Shown piece after piece: positions 26,111-35,427 of a DNA stretch of 64,000 nt. The position numbers and the translations under genes were made by a program. The stretch is from Chersky-806 sp038252255 (GTDB lineage: Bacteria; Actinomycetota; Acidimicrobiia; IMCC26256; JAENVU01), in assembly GCA_038252255.1 (NCBI GenBank), contig JBBSAM010000011.1, positions 1-64,000 on the forward strand, written 5' to 3'. The stretch's first letter is position 1; each line of letters starts with the position of its first letter. Below the pieces are notes generated by a model. It worked only from the letters and a program-made list of their open reading frames with translations, had not been told where the DNA came from and did no database searches.

Positions 26111-27736
26111 ATGAGTCTCTCGGAGCGAGTGCAAGAGCAGGCGTTTGCCCGCCGCTGGCTGATCCTGCTCGTCCTGTGCTTCAGCCTGCTCGTGATCGTG
26201 CTCGACAACACGATCCTCAACGTCGCGATCCCGACGCTGTCGCGCCAGCTCGATCCGACGAACAGCCAGCTGCAGTGGATGGTCGACTCCTACACGCTGG
26301 TGTTCGCCGGGTTGCTGCTCACGGCCGGGAGTCTCGGCGACCGGTTCGGCCGCCGCGGCGCGCTCCAGGTCGGGCTGTTCATCTTCGGTCTGGGGTCGCT
26401 GTTCTCGGCGCTGGCGGGTTCCGCGGACCAGCTGATCGCCACTCGCGCCTTCATGGGAATCGGCGGTGCGTTCATCATGCCGGCGACGCTCTCGATCATC
26501 ACGAACGTCTTCCCCGCGAACGAGCGTGGCAAGGCGATCGGGGTATGGGCCGGAACCGCGGGGATCGGCATCGCACTCGGCCCGCTCACCGGCGGCTTCC
26601 TGCTCGAGCACTTCTACTGGGGATCGATCTTCCTCGTGAACCTCCCGATCGTCGCGATCGGTCTGATCGCCGGCGTCTTCCTGATCCCGACGTCGAAGGA
26701 CCCGAAGGCATCCCGACTCGACCCGCTCGGCGCGGTGCTGTCGATCAGCGGTCTGACCGCGCTGCTCTACGGCATCATCGAAGCGCCGACCGACGGCTGG
26801 ACCGACCCGACGATCCTCACCGCCTTCGGGCTGGCGGTCGTGCTGCTCGGAGCGTTCATCTTGTGGCAGCGCACGACCGACCACCCGATGCTCGATGTCC
26901 GTTTCTTCAAGAACCCGCGCTTCAGCGCCGCGAGCACCGGGATCACGATGACGTTCTTCGCGATGTTCGGCGCGACCTTCCTGCTGACGCAATACATGCA
27001 GTTCGTGCTCGGGTACTCGCCCCTCGAAGCCGGCATCCGCCTGTTGCCGTTCGCGGGGATCATCCTCGTGGTGTCGCCGCTCAGCGCCAAGATCGTCGAG
27101 CGGGTGGGAACGAAGATCACGGTGGCGAGCGGCCTCGCGATCGCCGGGACTGCGCTCGCGCTCATGGCCCAGCTCCAGGTCGCCAGCTCCTACGGCGATC
27201 TCGTGTGGCGCATGATGCTGATGGCGTTCGGTCAGGCACTGGTGATGGCGCCGGCGACCGAGTCGATCATGGGTTCGCTGCCGCTCGCGCGGGCCGGGGT
27301 GGGTTCGGCGGTGAACGACACCACCCGCCAGATCGGCGGCGCGCTCGGTGTGGCGATCGTCGGCAGCGTGATGTCGTCTACCTATGCGTCGAAGATCTCG
27401 GACCTCTTTGCCGGGACGTCGACCGCCGGCTCCGCGGCGGAGCAAGCAGCCAAGGACTCGCTGGGTGGAGCGCTGGCAATTGCGGCGAAGGCACCGCCGG
27501 CCTTGGGCAACACCCTCGCGGCGGTGGCGAAGTCGAGCTTCGTAGAGGGCATGCACACCGGCGTGCTCGTGGCTGCGGGGGCCGCCTTCCTCGGCGCGAT
27601 CGTCGCCGCGGTGTGGCTCCCGGCGCGGGCACGAGACGAGAACGTCGAGTCGCAAGCCGCTGAGTTCGCGGAGGAACACGTGCCGCGCGTCGACCTCGCC
27701 CCACCAGGACTGAACGACGCTCCCGCGGAGATCTGA
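26111..27736 (+). CDS. DHA2-family MFS exporter under TetR control
   Basis: This 541-residue transporter has about 14 helices. Helix 1 reads VLCFSLLVIVLDNTILNVAIPTL, the DHA2 signature, and the first loop has GSLGDRFGRRGAL (motif A). It should export drugs or toxic metabolites by proton antiport. The end of the coding region (TGATG) overlaps the TetR start by one base, so exporter and repressor are co-transcribed. A 22-bp palindrome covers the promoter. It is a close relative of the gene at 13196-14824 but clearly separate. Confidence 0.88.
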   Translation: MSLSERVQEQAFARRWLILLVLCFSLLVIVLDNTILNVAIPTLSRQLDPTNSQLQWMVDSYTLVFAGLLLTAGSLGDRFGRRGALQVGLFIFGLGSLFSALAGSADQLIATRAFMGIGGAFIMPATLSIITNVFPANERGKAIGVWAGTAGIGIALGPLTGGFLLEHFYWGSIFLVNLPIVAIGLIAGVFLIPTSKDPKASRLDPLGAVLSISGLTALLYGIIEAPTDGWTDPTILTAFGLAVVLLGAFILWQRTTDHPMLDVRFFKNPRFSAASTGITMTFFAMFGATFLLTQYMQFVLGYSPLEAGIRLLPFAGIILVVSPLSAKIVERVGTKITVASGLAIAGTALALMAQLQVASSYGDLVWRMMLMAFGQALVMAPATESIMGSLPLARAGVGSAVNDTTRQIGGALGVAIVGSVMSSTYASKISDLFAGTSTAGSAAEQAAKDSLGGALAIAAKAPPALGNTLAAVAKSSFVEGMHTGVLVAAGAAFLGAIVAAVWLPARARDENVESQAAEFAEEHVPRVDLAPPGLNDAPAEI

Positions 27737-28332
27737 TGGCCGCGACCCAGGTCACCGAGTCCGAGCGCCGTCCCGGTCGCCCTCGCAGCACCGCGGCAGA
27801 CGAGGCGATCCTCGACGCCGCGACGGACGCGTTCATCGAGCTCGGCTGGGACGGTCTCACGATCGAGGGCGTCGCGGCGAGCGCCGGAGTGGGCAAGACC
27901 ACCATCTACCGGCGCTACCCGTCCCGCCTCGACCTGCTGCTCGCGGCGGCGCGACGGCTCTCGGAGGAGAAGGATCAGGCTCCCGACACCGGATCGCTGC
28001 GCGGCGACCTCGTGGCATCGGTCGAGAGCTTCCTGCGCATGCTGGCGGACTCCCGGTCCGGTCGGGCGATTCCGGTCATGGTTGCGGCCACCGCCCGCAA
28101 TCCGGAGCTGGCGACCGCGTACACGGAGTTCATGGCCGAGCGGCGTGCGGCATCGGCGGTGCCGATCGAGCGGGCGATCCAACGCGGTGACCTACCGGTC
28201 GACGTCGACGTGCCGCTTCTCCTGGACCTGCTCGTCGCCCCGGTCTTCTACCGTGCGTTCGTCACCCGTGAGCCGGTCGACAGCACGTTCATCGCGAGCC
28301 TGGTCGACACCGTCCTGCGCGCCGCTACCTGA
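27736..28332 (+). CDS. TetR/AcrR family repressor
   Basis: This 198-residue regulator has the N-terminal TetR helix-turn-helix (AILDAATDAFIELGWDGLTIEGVAASAGVGKTTIYRRYPSRLDLL, about 20-64) and a helical ligand-binding domain. It is encoded directly behind the MFS exporter and most likely binds the AACGAAACG palindrome ahead of that gene, giving autoregulation that is relieved by an exported compound. It ends 8 bp inside the convergent GNAT gene. Confidence 0.88.
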   Translation: MAATQVTESERRPGRPRSTAADEAILDAATDAFIELGWDGLTIEGVAASAGVGKTTIYRRYPSRLDLLLAAARRLSEEKDQAPDTGSLRGDLVASVESFLRMLADSRSGRAIPVMVAATARNPELATAYTEFMAERRAASAVPIERAIQRGDLPVDVDVPLLLDLLVAPVFYRAFVTREPVDSTFIASLVDTVLRAAT

Positions 28333-28882
28333 CGGACCAGCGCTCCTTCGTCATCGCCCACGTGCAGCTGTAACCGTCCTCGCCCGGCGAGGTGATCCCG
28401 TCGGGGGCTTCCAGCAGGAGCTCGTACCCGAGGGCGCGCGGCACACCTCGGCTGGCGATGTTCGCCCGGTCGTGGTGGATCTCCACCTGCTGGATGCCGT
28501 CCACCGTGAACGCCAGATCCGTGAGGGCGGCGGAGAGCTCGGTCGCGTAACCCTGGCGAAGGAAGCCGGCGTGGATCCAGTACCCGATCTCGAGGCCGGC
28601 TGGTCCGATGCGGCGATGGAGGCCGCAGCCGCCGATGGGTCGGCCGTCGAGGAAGACGCCGAGCACGACGTCGCCACCGGCGCGCCAATCCCGGTACCAC
28701 TCCGCGATGAGCCTGCGCCGATCCTCGATGGTGAGTGGCTCGAACGCGGCCCACGGCATCCACGGTCGTAGATGCTCGAGGCTCGTCGTGATGGCGAGCG
28801 CGAGTGCCTCCGCGTCCTCGGCCTTCCACTTCCTCAGGACGAGCCGCTCGGTCGTCGCTCGGTCCGGGAGCCGCGTCACCAT
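28325..28882 (-). CDS. GNAT N-acetyltransferase (RimJ/RimL type)
   Basis: This 185-residue protein has the RimJ/RimL layout: an early TERLVLRKWKAEDAEALALAI segment, IGGCGLHRRIGPAGLEIGYWI and the acetyl-CoA region GFLRQGYATELSAALTDLAF (about 105-125), then NIASRGVPRALGYEL. Such enzymes acetylate protein N-termini, amino sugars or antibiotics. The substrate is unknown. ATG 28882 begins the frame. It lies downstream of the hairpin that follows kgd and is probably transcribed separately. Confidence 0.82.
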   Translation of the reverse strand: MVTRLPDRATTERLVLRKWKAEDAEALALAITTSLEHLRPWMPWAAFEPLTIEDRRRLIAEWYRDWRAGGDVVLGVFLDGRPIGGCGLHRRIGPAGLEIGYWIHAGFLRQGYATELSAALTDLAFTVDGIQQVEIHHDRANIASRGVPRALGYELLLEAPDGITSPGEDGYSCTWAMTKERWSVR

Positions 28883-28971
28883 GACGACCAGCGAACCACG
28901 TCCAGCCGCAATCCCCGACCGCTTATTGGCCCGTCACGCACCGCTCGGGTGGTTCCCCACCAATACTCCCG

Positions 28972-29019
28972 TTTCGGTGTCGATTCGACACGCTGGAGCG
29001 TGCTCGATCAACACCGAAA
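28972..29019 (-). terminator. Long imperfect hairpin after kgd
   Basis: TTTCGGTGT (28972-28980) pairs exactly with ACACCGAAA (29011-29019). Inside them CACGCT and AGCGTG pair around a GG loop, with a partly paired middle. It begins 25 bp beyond the kgd stop. There is no T tract, so termination or 3'-end protection would rely on the stem alone. Confidence 0.5.
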
Positions 29020-29043
29020 GGAGGGTGATCGAACCCGGGGTGG

Positions 29044-32000
29044 TCAGTCGAGGTCGGCGAAGGCGCTCGAGAGGAGGTGCTCCTGCTCGCGGTCGTGCAC
29101 GGTGAGGCTGCCGGTCGCCGGGCTCGGCGTGGTCGGGCGAGCGAGGTGCTTCAGCTCGGCGCGGTCCCGGAGCAGGCGGTGCAGCCGGCCGTGCGCGAAG
29201 TTCCAGGCGCCCATGTTCGCCGGCTCCTCCTGCACCCACCACACCTGGTGGGCGGACGGGTAGCCGTCCAGGATCGCGAGGATCTGCTCCTGCGGCCACG
29301 GGTAGAGCTGCTCGATCCGCACCACTGCCACCGGAGCCCCCAGCTCGTCGCGCCGGGCGATCAGCTCGTGGCCGATCTTGCCGGTGCAGAGCAGCACGCG
29401 CCGAACCGAAGCCGGGTCGATCGCGGCGGTGGACTCGTCGAGCGTCTCGCGGAACGCGCCGGTCGTGAGCTCCTCGACCGAAGATCGCGTCTGCGGCATG
29501 CGCAGGTAGCGCTTCGGTGTGAAGCAGATGAGCGGCTTGCGCGTCGATGCGCGTGACTGGCGCCGCAGCACGTGGAAGTACTGCGCGGCGGTCGTGGGGT
29601 AGACGACGCGGAGGTTGTCCTCGGCGCAGAGTGCGAGGAAGCGTTCGATCCGGGCGCTCGAGTGCTCCGGTCCCTGACCTTCGAAGCCGTGGGGGAGCAG
29701 CACCGTGAGGCTCGAGCTCTGGCCCCACTTGTCCTCGGCCGCGACGATGAACTGGTCGATGATGATCTGCGCGCCGTTCATGAAGTCGCCGAACTGCGCC
29801 TCCCAACCGACCCAGGCCTGCGGGTCGGCCACCGAGTATCCGTACTCGAACCCGAGCGCGGCGTACTCGGAGAGGACCGTGTCGTAGAGCATGAATGGCG
29901 CCTGGCTCGACGCGACGTGCGCGAGCGGGGTGTACTCGTCCTCGGTGTTCGTGTCGACGAGCACGCCATGGCGCTGGCTGAACGTGCCCCGCCGGGTGTC
30001 CTGGCCGGCGAGTCGCACCGGCGTCCCTTCCAGCACGAGGGAACCGTGAGCGAGCGCTTCAGCCAGGGCCCAGTCGACGGCACCCGACTCGAACTCGGAG
30101 CGCCGCGCCCGCAAGATCCGCTCGAGCTTGGGGCTCACCGAGAAGTCGTCCGGCCACGTCACCAGCGCCTGCACGATCCGGTCGAGGACCTCGCGCTCCA
30201 CCCCGGTGGGCGGTGACGTCTCGACGATCTCCGGCAGCTCCGGGTTGACCCGGGGCTCGGGCGCAGCACTCGCGTGCGTCTCTTCGAACGCGCGCGTCAG
30301 GCGGGCGCGGAAGTCGTCGAGTGCGGCCTCCGCCTCGGCCAGCGAGAGGTCGCCGCGGTTCACGAGCGTCTCCGTGTAGAGCTTGCGGACGCTGCGGTGA
30401 CGTTTGATGAGCTCGTACATCCGCGGCTGGGTGAACGCCGGTTCGTCGGCCTCGTTGTGACCGAAGCGCCGGTAGCAGACCATGTCGACGACGACGTCCT
30501 TGTGGAACCGCTGCCGGAACGCGAATGCGAGCTCGATGACGCGCACGCACGCTTCCGGGTCGTCACCGTTCACGTGGAAGATCGGCGCCTGCACCATCTT
30601 GGCGACGTCGGTCGCGTAGACGCTCGACCGGCCGAGATCGGGTGCGGTCGTGAAGCCGAGCTGGTTGTTCACGACCACATGGACGGTGCCGCCGACCTCA
30701 TAGCCCGGGACCTCGGAGAGGTTGAGCGTCTCGGCGACGACCCCCTGGCCCGCGAACGCGGCGTCGCCGTGCACGAGGATCGGGAGCACCTGCGACCGGG
30801 ACCGGGTGTCTCCCCGCCGGTCGCCCTTCGCTCGCGCCATTCCCTCGACCACGGGATCGACGGCTTCGAGGTGGCTCGGGTTCGACGCGAGCGTCACGAC
30901 GACCTTGCGCCCGGATGCCGCGGTGTGCGTGCCCGCCGAACCAACGTGGTACTTCACGTCACCCGAACCCTGGACCGACGCCGGGTCGAGCGCGCCCTCG
31001 AACTCGAGGAAGATCTGGCCGTAGCTCTTGCCGATCGTGTTCACGAGCACGTTGAGCCGGCCCCGGTGCGCGGTGCCCAGCACCGCTTCGGCCATGTCCG
31101 CGTCCGCGGCCGCGCTGAGCAGTGCGTCGAGCATCGGGATGAGGCTCTCGGCCCCCTCGAGGCTGAAGCGCTTCTGGGCCAGGTACTTCGTGTGCACGAA
31201 TCCTTCGAAGGCCTCGGCCGCGTTGAGGCGATCGAGGATCCGGCGTTGCTGCTCAGGCTTCAGGGCGTTCGGTGGCGACTCGACGCGCGCCTGGATCCAC
31301 TCTTTCTGCTCCGGTTCCTGGATGTGCATGTACTCGACGCCGATCGTGCGGGAGTACGCGTCGCGCAGGACGCCGAGGATCTCGCGCAGCGGAAGCGTCT
31401 TGCGGTCGAGGCTGCCGGAGCCGAGCCCGCCGACGGGGAACTCGCGGTCCAAGTCCCAGATCGTCAGCCCGTACTCGTTCACGTCGAGCTCTGGATGGGT
31501 GCGCGGCTCGCGCCGCCCGAGCGGGTCCAGGTTCGCGATGAGATGCCCGCGCACCCGGTACATGTTCACGAGCTGGTGGACGTTCACGACCTTCTCGAAC
31601 GCAGTGGTCTCGTCGTCGAGCGGGCTGACGTCGGTGCTCCACCGTGCCGGCTCGTAGGGGACGTCGAAGCTCCGGAAGATGTCGTCGTAGAAGTCGTCGC
31701 CTCCGAGCAGCATCTGGTGCATCGCCCGCAGGTACTCGCCGCTCTCGGCACCGCCGATGATCCGATGGTCGTAGGTGCTCGTCAGGGTGAAGACCTTGCT
31801 CACCGCGAGCCGGGCGATCGTTTGCGGGTCCGCGCCTTCGTACTCGGCCGGGTACGAGATGGTCCCGACCCCGATGATGAAGCCTTGGCCGGGCATGAGC
31901 CGCGGCACCGAGTGGACCGTGCCGATCATCCCCGGGTTCGTGATCGTCGCGGTTGTACCGGCGAAGTCCTCGGGGGCGAGCTTGTTCGTACGCACCTTGC

Positions 32001-32667
32001 GGATCAGCTCTTCGTACGCGGCGAAGAAGGAGGCGAAGTCGAGCTCGTCGGCGTGCTTGATGTTCGGGACGAGCAGGGAACGGGTCCCGTCCGGTCGCTC
32101 GACATCGACCGCGAGCCCGAGGTTGAGGTGCTCGTGGTGGACGACCACCGGCTTCCCGTCCTGGAGCCCGAAGCCCGAGTTCATCGCCGGGACCTTCGCC
32201 ACGGCCTTGGTGAGCGCGTACGCGATGAGGTGGGTGAAGCTGACCTTGCCGTGCCCGACCCGGTTCAGGTGGTTGTTCAGGATCTGCCGGTTGACCTCGA
32301 GCAGCTTCGCGGCGACGGTCCGCACGGATGTCGCCGTCGGGACGCCGAGGCTGGCTTCCATGTTCTCGACGATCCGCGCCGCCGAGCCGCGCAGTGGCGC
32401 CGCGGTCTCGCCGTCCATCACCGGAGCTCCCGGTGCCGGCCCGGTCGGCTTCGTCGCGGGGCCAGGTGCGGTCGGCGCGGCGGCGGGCGCAGCCGGAGCC
32501 GTGGCCTGGGCCACCACGGCGCCCGTGGCGCCGCGCGGCGCGTAGTCCGCGAAGAAGTCCCGCCACGACTCCGACACCGACTCGGGGTTGTCGAGGTACT
32601 GGCGGTACATCTCTTCGACGAGCCCAGAGTTCGGGCCGAGGCTCTCGAAATTGTCGGTCAGGGCCAT
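29044..32667 (-). CDS. kgd: Multifunctional 2-oxoglutarate metabolism enzyme Kgd
   Basis: This 1207-residue actinobacterial fusion has three parts. They are a short N-terminal helix pair (NFESLGPNSGLVEEMYRQYL), a succinyltransferase (E2-type) domain without lipoyl domain (about 100-330, ending STYDHRIIGGAESGEYL), and a thiamine-diphosphate E1 domain (about 360-1207, with GTAHRGRLNVLVN, HGDAAFAGQGVVAE and LLPHGFEGQGPEHSSARIERFL). It supports 2-oxoglutarate dehydrogenase, decarboxylase and carboligase reactions in the TCA cycle. An Ala/Pro linker (about 45-90) is typical. ATG 32667 has GGAGAAGGAGGG upstream. It follows aroG-type and bpa genes on the same strand. Confidence 0.95.
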   Translation of the reverse strand: MALTDNFESLGPNSGLVEEMYRQYLDNPESVSESWRDFFADYAPRGATGAVVAQATAPAAPAAAPTAPGPATKPTGPAPGAPVMDGETAAPLRGSAARIVENMEASLGVPTATSVRTVAAKLLEVNRQILNNHLNRVGHGKVSFTHLIAYALTKAVAKVPAMNSGFGLQDGKPVVVHHEHLNLGLAVDVERPDGTRSLLVPNIKHADELDFASFFAAYEELIRKVRTNKLAPEDFAGTTATITNPGMIGTVHSVPRLMPGQGFIIGVGTISYPAEYEGADPQTIARLAVSKVFTLTSTYDHRIIGGAESGEYLRAMHQMLLGGDDFYDDIFRSFDVPYEPARWSTDVSPLDDETTAFEKVVNVHQLVNMYRVRGHLIANLDPLGRREPRTHPELDVNEYGLTIWDLDREFPVGGLGSGSLDRKTLPLREILGVLRDAYSRTIGVEYMHIQEPEQKEWIQARVESPPNALKPEQQRRILDRLNAAEAFEGFVHTKYLAQKRFSLEGAESLIPMLDALLSAAADADMAEAVLGTAHRGRLNVLVNTIGKSYGQIFLEFEGALDPASVQGSGDVKYHVGSAGTHTAASGRKVVVTLASNPSHLEAVDPVVEGMARAKGDRRGDTRSRSQVLPILVHGDAAFAGQGVVAETLNLSEVPGYEVGGTVHVVVNNQLGFTTAPDLGRSSVYATDVAKMVQAPIFHVNGDDPEACVRVIELAFAFRQRFHKDVVVDMVCYRRFGHNEADEPAFTQPRMYELIKRHRSVRKLYTETLVNRGDLSLAEAEAALDDFRARLTRAFEETHASAAPEPRVNPELPEIVETSPPTGVEREVLDRIVQALVTWPDDFSVSPKLERILRARRSEFESGAVDWALAEALAHGSLVLEGTPVRLAGQDTRRGTFSQRHGVLVDTNTEDEYTPLAHVASSQAPFMLYDTVLSEYAALGFEYGYSVADPQAWVGWEAQFGDFMNGAQIIIDQFIVAAEDKWGQSSSLTVLLPHGFEGQGPEHSSARIERFLALCAEDNLRVVYPTTAAQYFHVLRRQSRASTRKPLICFTPKRYLRMPQTRSSVEELTTGAFRETLDESTAAIDPASVRRVLLCTGKIGHELIARRDELGAPVAVVRIEQLYPWPQEQILAILDGYPSAHQVWWVQEEPANMGAWNFAHGRLHRLLRDRAELKHLARPTTPSPATGSLTVHDREQEHLLSSAFADLD

Positions 32668-32689
32668 CGGGCTGGCCCTCCTTCTCCGG

Positions 32690-34054
32690 TTAGCGGCGCA
32701 GGAGCTCGGCGGTCTGGAACGCGAGATCGAGCGACTGGCGTGCATTGAGCCTCGGGTCGCACATCGTCTCGTACCGCTGCTCGAGCTGGGTGCCGAGCAC
32801 TTCCTCGGTCCCGCCCAGGCACTCCGTGACGTTCTCGCCCGTGAGCTCTACGTGCACACCACCGGGCCACACGCCGGCGTTCCGGCAGACGGCGAAGAAG
32901 CCACGCAGCTCGGCCATCACGTCGTCGAAGTGTCGGGTCTTATAACCACTGGCATGGCTGAACGTGTTCCCGTGCATGGGATCGCACGCCCACACGACCG
33001 GGTGGCCGCTCTCCTTGACCGCTCGCAGCAACGGCGGCAGGCGCTTCGTGACGAGGTCCTTGCCCATGCGGCTGATGAAGGTGAGCCGGCCCGGGCGCCG
33101 GTCGGGATTGAGCCGTTCGCAGAGCATGACCGCCTCCGCGGGCTCGACCGTGGGCCCGAGCTTCACCCCGAGCGGGTTCTGCACGCCGGCCAGGAACTCG
33201 ACGTGCGCGCCGTCGAGCTGGCGGGTGCGGTCACCGATCCAGAGCAGGTGCGCCGAGCAGTCGTACCAACCGCTCCCGAGGCTGTCCTCACGGGTGAGTG
33301 CCTCCTCGTAGCCGAGCAGCAGCGCCTCGTGTGACGTGTAGCAGTCCACCTGGTGGAGCTGGAGCTCCTTGTCGAGGTCGATGCCGCAGGCGGCCATGAA
33401 GCGCAGCGCGCGCTCGATCTCCGCCGCGACCGCGTCATAACGGCGTCCTTCGGGGCTCGCCTCGACGAACTCCTGGTTCCAGGCGTGCACGCGGGTGAGG
33501 TCCGCGAAGCCGCCCTTGGTGAAGGCGCGCAGCAGGTTCAACGTGGACGCGGACTGCTGGTAGCCACGCAGCAGGCGCGTCGGGTCGGCGCGGCGGCTGG
33601 CCGCGTCGAACGCGATGTCGTTGACCATGTCGCCGCGGAAGCTCGGCAACGAGACGTCGCCGCGGGTCTCGGTCGGTGACGAGCGCGGCTTCGCGAACTG
33701 GCCCGCGATCCGGCCGATCTTCACGGTGGGCACTCCGGCGCCGTAGGTGAGCACCACGGACATCTGGAGGATGATCTTCAGCTTGTCGCGGATGCCGTCC
33801 GCGGTGAACGCGCTGAACGACTCGGCGCAGTCGCCGGCGTGCAGGAGGAATGCCTCGCCGTTCGCGACAAGTGCGAGCGACTCGGTGAGCGAGCGGGCCT
33901 CACCGGCGAAGACCAGCGGCGGCAGGCCGCGCAGCTCGGCGAGCACCGCGTCGAGCGACCCGTCGTCCGGCCAGTCGGGTTGCTGCGCGGCAACTCGAGA
34001 CCGCCACGAATCGGGCGACCAGGAGGTGTCGAGCGGGGAAGCCGCGGTGCTCAT
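32690..34054 (-). CDS. aroG: Class II DAHP synthase
   Basis: This 454-residue type II 3-deoxy-D-arabino-heptulosonate-7-phosphate synthase makes the first committed step of the shikimate pathway from PEP and erythrose-4-phosphate. Family landmarks are PLVFAGEARSL, FLLHAGDCAESF (metal Cys), RIAGQFAKPRS, VKLGPTVEPAE and WACDPMHGNTF (metal/PEP site). Length is normal. It is 12 bp after the bpa stop and 22 bp before the kgd start, so the three genes probably form an operon. Confidence 0.95.
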   Translation of the reverse strand: MSTAASPLDTSWSPDSWRSRVAAQQPDWPDDGSLDAVLAELRGLPPLVFAGEARSLTESLALVANGEAFLLHAGDCAESFSAFTADGIRDKLKIILQMSVVLTYGAGVPTVKIGRIAGQFAKPRSSPTETRGDVSLPSFRGDMVNDIAFDAASRRADPTRLLRGYQQSASTLNLLRAFTKGGFADLTRVHAWNQEFVEASPEGRRYDAVAAEIERALRFMAACGIDLDKELQLHQVDCYTSHEALLLGYEEALTREDSLGSGWYDCSAHLLWIGDRTRQLDGAHVEFLAGVQNPLGVKLGPTVEPAEAVMLCERLNPDRRPGRLTFISRMGKDLVTKRLPPLLRAVKESGHPVVWACDPMHGNTFSHASGYKTRHFDDVMAELRGFFAVCRNAGVWPGGVHVELTGENVTECLGGTEEVLGTQLEQRYETMCDPRLNARQSLDLAFQTAELLRR

Positions 34055-34066
34055 CGGTGCGTCGGC

Positions 34067-34561
34067 CTAGAGGTACGCGCCGGGCGGGCGCTCGCCCGGC
34101 GCTCCCGGCTCGATCGCGCGGCGCTGGCCGATCTCGCTGAGCTGCTGCTGGGCGAGCGCCTGCTGGGTGAACAGGGTCGCCTGGATCCCGTGGAAGAGAC
34201 CTTCGAGCCAGCCGACGAGCTGCGCCTGCGCGATCCGAAGCTCCGATTCGCTCGGCGTCTCGGAGGTGAACGGGAGGACGACGTCCTCGAGCTCCTTCTG
34301 CAGCTCGGGGGAGAGGACGCCCTCGAGCTCGCTCAGCGACTTCTCGTGGATCTCGCGCAAGGCGCGCCGCCCCGCGTCGTCGAGCGGTGCCCGGCGAACC
34401 TCCTCGAGCATTCCGCGCACCATAGAGGCGATGCGGATGAGCTTGGTGGGCCGCCGAACCTGCTCCGCGGAGTCGTCGGTCGCGTCGGCGCCGTCGGGCG
34501 ATGCCGCGGCCGGAGCCTCGACGACCTCGGGCACGACGGGGGATGCGCTGGCGTCGGTCAC
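34067..34561 (-). CDS. bpa: Bacterial proteasome activator (Bpa/PafE)
   Basis: This 164-residue protein matches DUF2587. After a disordered acidic N-terminus it reads RPTKLIRIASMVRGMLEEVRRAPLD, then SLSELEGVLSPELQKEL and LRIAQAQLVGWLEGLFHGIQATLF. It ends GAYL, close to the GQYL proteasome-docking tail of mycobacterial PafE. It forms a ring that feeds unfolded proteins to the 20S proteasome without ATP. I chose GTG 34561: TAGCCT ends 7 nt upstream, and the longer open frame to 34711 lacks coding character. No proteasome genes lie in the window. Confidence 0.9.
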   Translation of the reverse strand: MTDASASPVVPEVVEAPAAASPDGADATDDSAEQVRRPTKLIRIASMVRGMLEEVRRAPLDDAGRRALREIHEKSLSELEGVLSPELQKELEDVVLPFTSETPSESELRIAQAQLVGWLEGLFHGIQATLFTQQALAQQQLSEIGQRRAIEPGAPGERPPGAYL

Positions 34562-34568
34562 GCGCTCC

Positions 34569-34574
34569 AGGCTA
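34569..34574 (-). promoter_or_regulatory. Leaderless -10 element (TAGCCT) of bpa
   Basis: TAGCCT on the minus strand lies 7 nt before GTG 34561. It is one of the clearest examples in the window of the TANNNT plus 6-8 nt pattern and sets the start of the bpa gene. Confidence 0.5.
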
Positions 34575-34583
34575 CCGGTGTGC

Positions 34584-35378
34584 TCAACCCGTCCCCCAGT
34601 TGGACACCTCGGGCGGCCGCCGGCCCTCGGCGCCGGCGGCACGGGGTCCGGGGACGTTGTGGAACCGGTATGGCTCGGGGTCGCGGCCGGGCTGGCAGAC
34701 CCAGCACTCACCCGTGCGTCCGGTGGTGACGATCGTGAAGACCGCGTCCGCGATCTGGGTGGCGGGCATCAACGGGAAGTCCGCAGCGGCGAATGACGAC
34801 TTCGCCGCTTCGGTGAGGATGTTGGTGTCCGTCATGCCCGGATTCACGGTGTTGGCGGTGATGCCGAGCGGCCGGAGCGTCGGCGCGACCGAGCGGATGA
34901 ACCCGACGACCGCATGCTTGCTCAAGTCGTAGACCGGGTCGGGCGGGAAGGGGATCAAGCCCGCGAGCGAGCTCGTCGCGACGATGGCGCCGCCACCGCG
35001 GCGCTCCATGCTGCGAATGGCGGCACGCGTCCCGAACACGACTCCGTCCACGTTCACGCGCATGATCCGGGTGTAGACGTCGTCGGTCAGCGCCGTGATG
35101 TCGGGTTCGCCGATCGCGATCCCCGCGTTGAGATACGCGATGTCCACGCCACCGAGCTCGAGCTCGCATGCGGCGAACGCGCGGTCGACGTCGCTCGATT
35201 CGCCCGCGTCGGCGTGCACGAAGATGCCGTCGACGGAATCGGCGACGGCCTGGCCGCGCGGGTCGAAGTCCACGCAGCAGATCCGGGCGCCCTCGCCGGC
35301 GAACCGCTCGACGGCCGCGCGCCCGATTCCCGATGCCGCACCCGTGATGAGCGCGATCTTGCCGTCCAGCTGACCCAT
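34584..35378 (-). CDS. Short-chain dehydrogenase/reductase
   Basis: This 264-residue Rossmann-fold oxidoreductase has the cofactor loop ALITGAASGIGRAAVERF (residues 9-26), acidic CVDFDPRG that favours NAD(H), AYLNAGIA, and catalytic Ser and Tyr/Lys in TSSLAGL and YDLSKHAV. The substrate is unknown. The last 40 residues are a Pro/Gly/Arg-rich tail. GGGGGGCC precedes ATG 35378, and a TAGCCT hexamer about 35 nt further up may be its -10 element. It ends 22 bp before the bpa start on the same strand. Confidence 0.85.
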   Translation of the reverse strand: MGQLDGKIALITGAASGIGRAAVERFAGEGARICCVDFDPRGQAVADSVDGIFVHADAGESSDVDRAFAACELELGGVDIAYLNAGIAIGEPDITALTDDVYTRIMRVNVDGVVFGTRAAIRSMERRGGGAIVATSSLAGLIPFPPDPVYDLSKHAVVGFIRSVAPTLRPLGITANTVNPGMTDTNILTEAAKSSFAAADFPLMPATQIADAVFTIVTTGRTGECWVCQPGRDPEPYRFHNVPGPRAAGAEGRRPPEVSNWGTG

Positions 35379-35427
35379 CTGGCCCCCCGAGTTCGACGTC
35401 GCCGCAGGCTACGCGCGATCCCTGCGC

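Noticed and set aside
30274..32748. Plus-strand frame of over 800 codons opposite kgd
   Set aside because: It is an antisense artefact of high GC; the minus strand holds the well-conserved Kgd.
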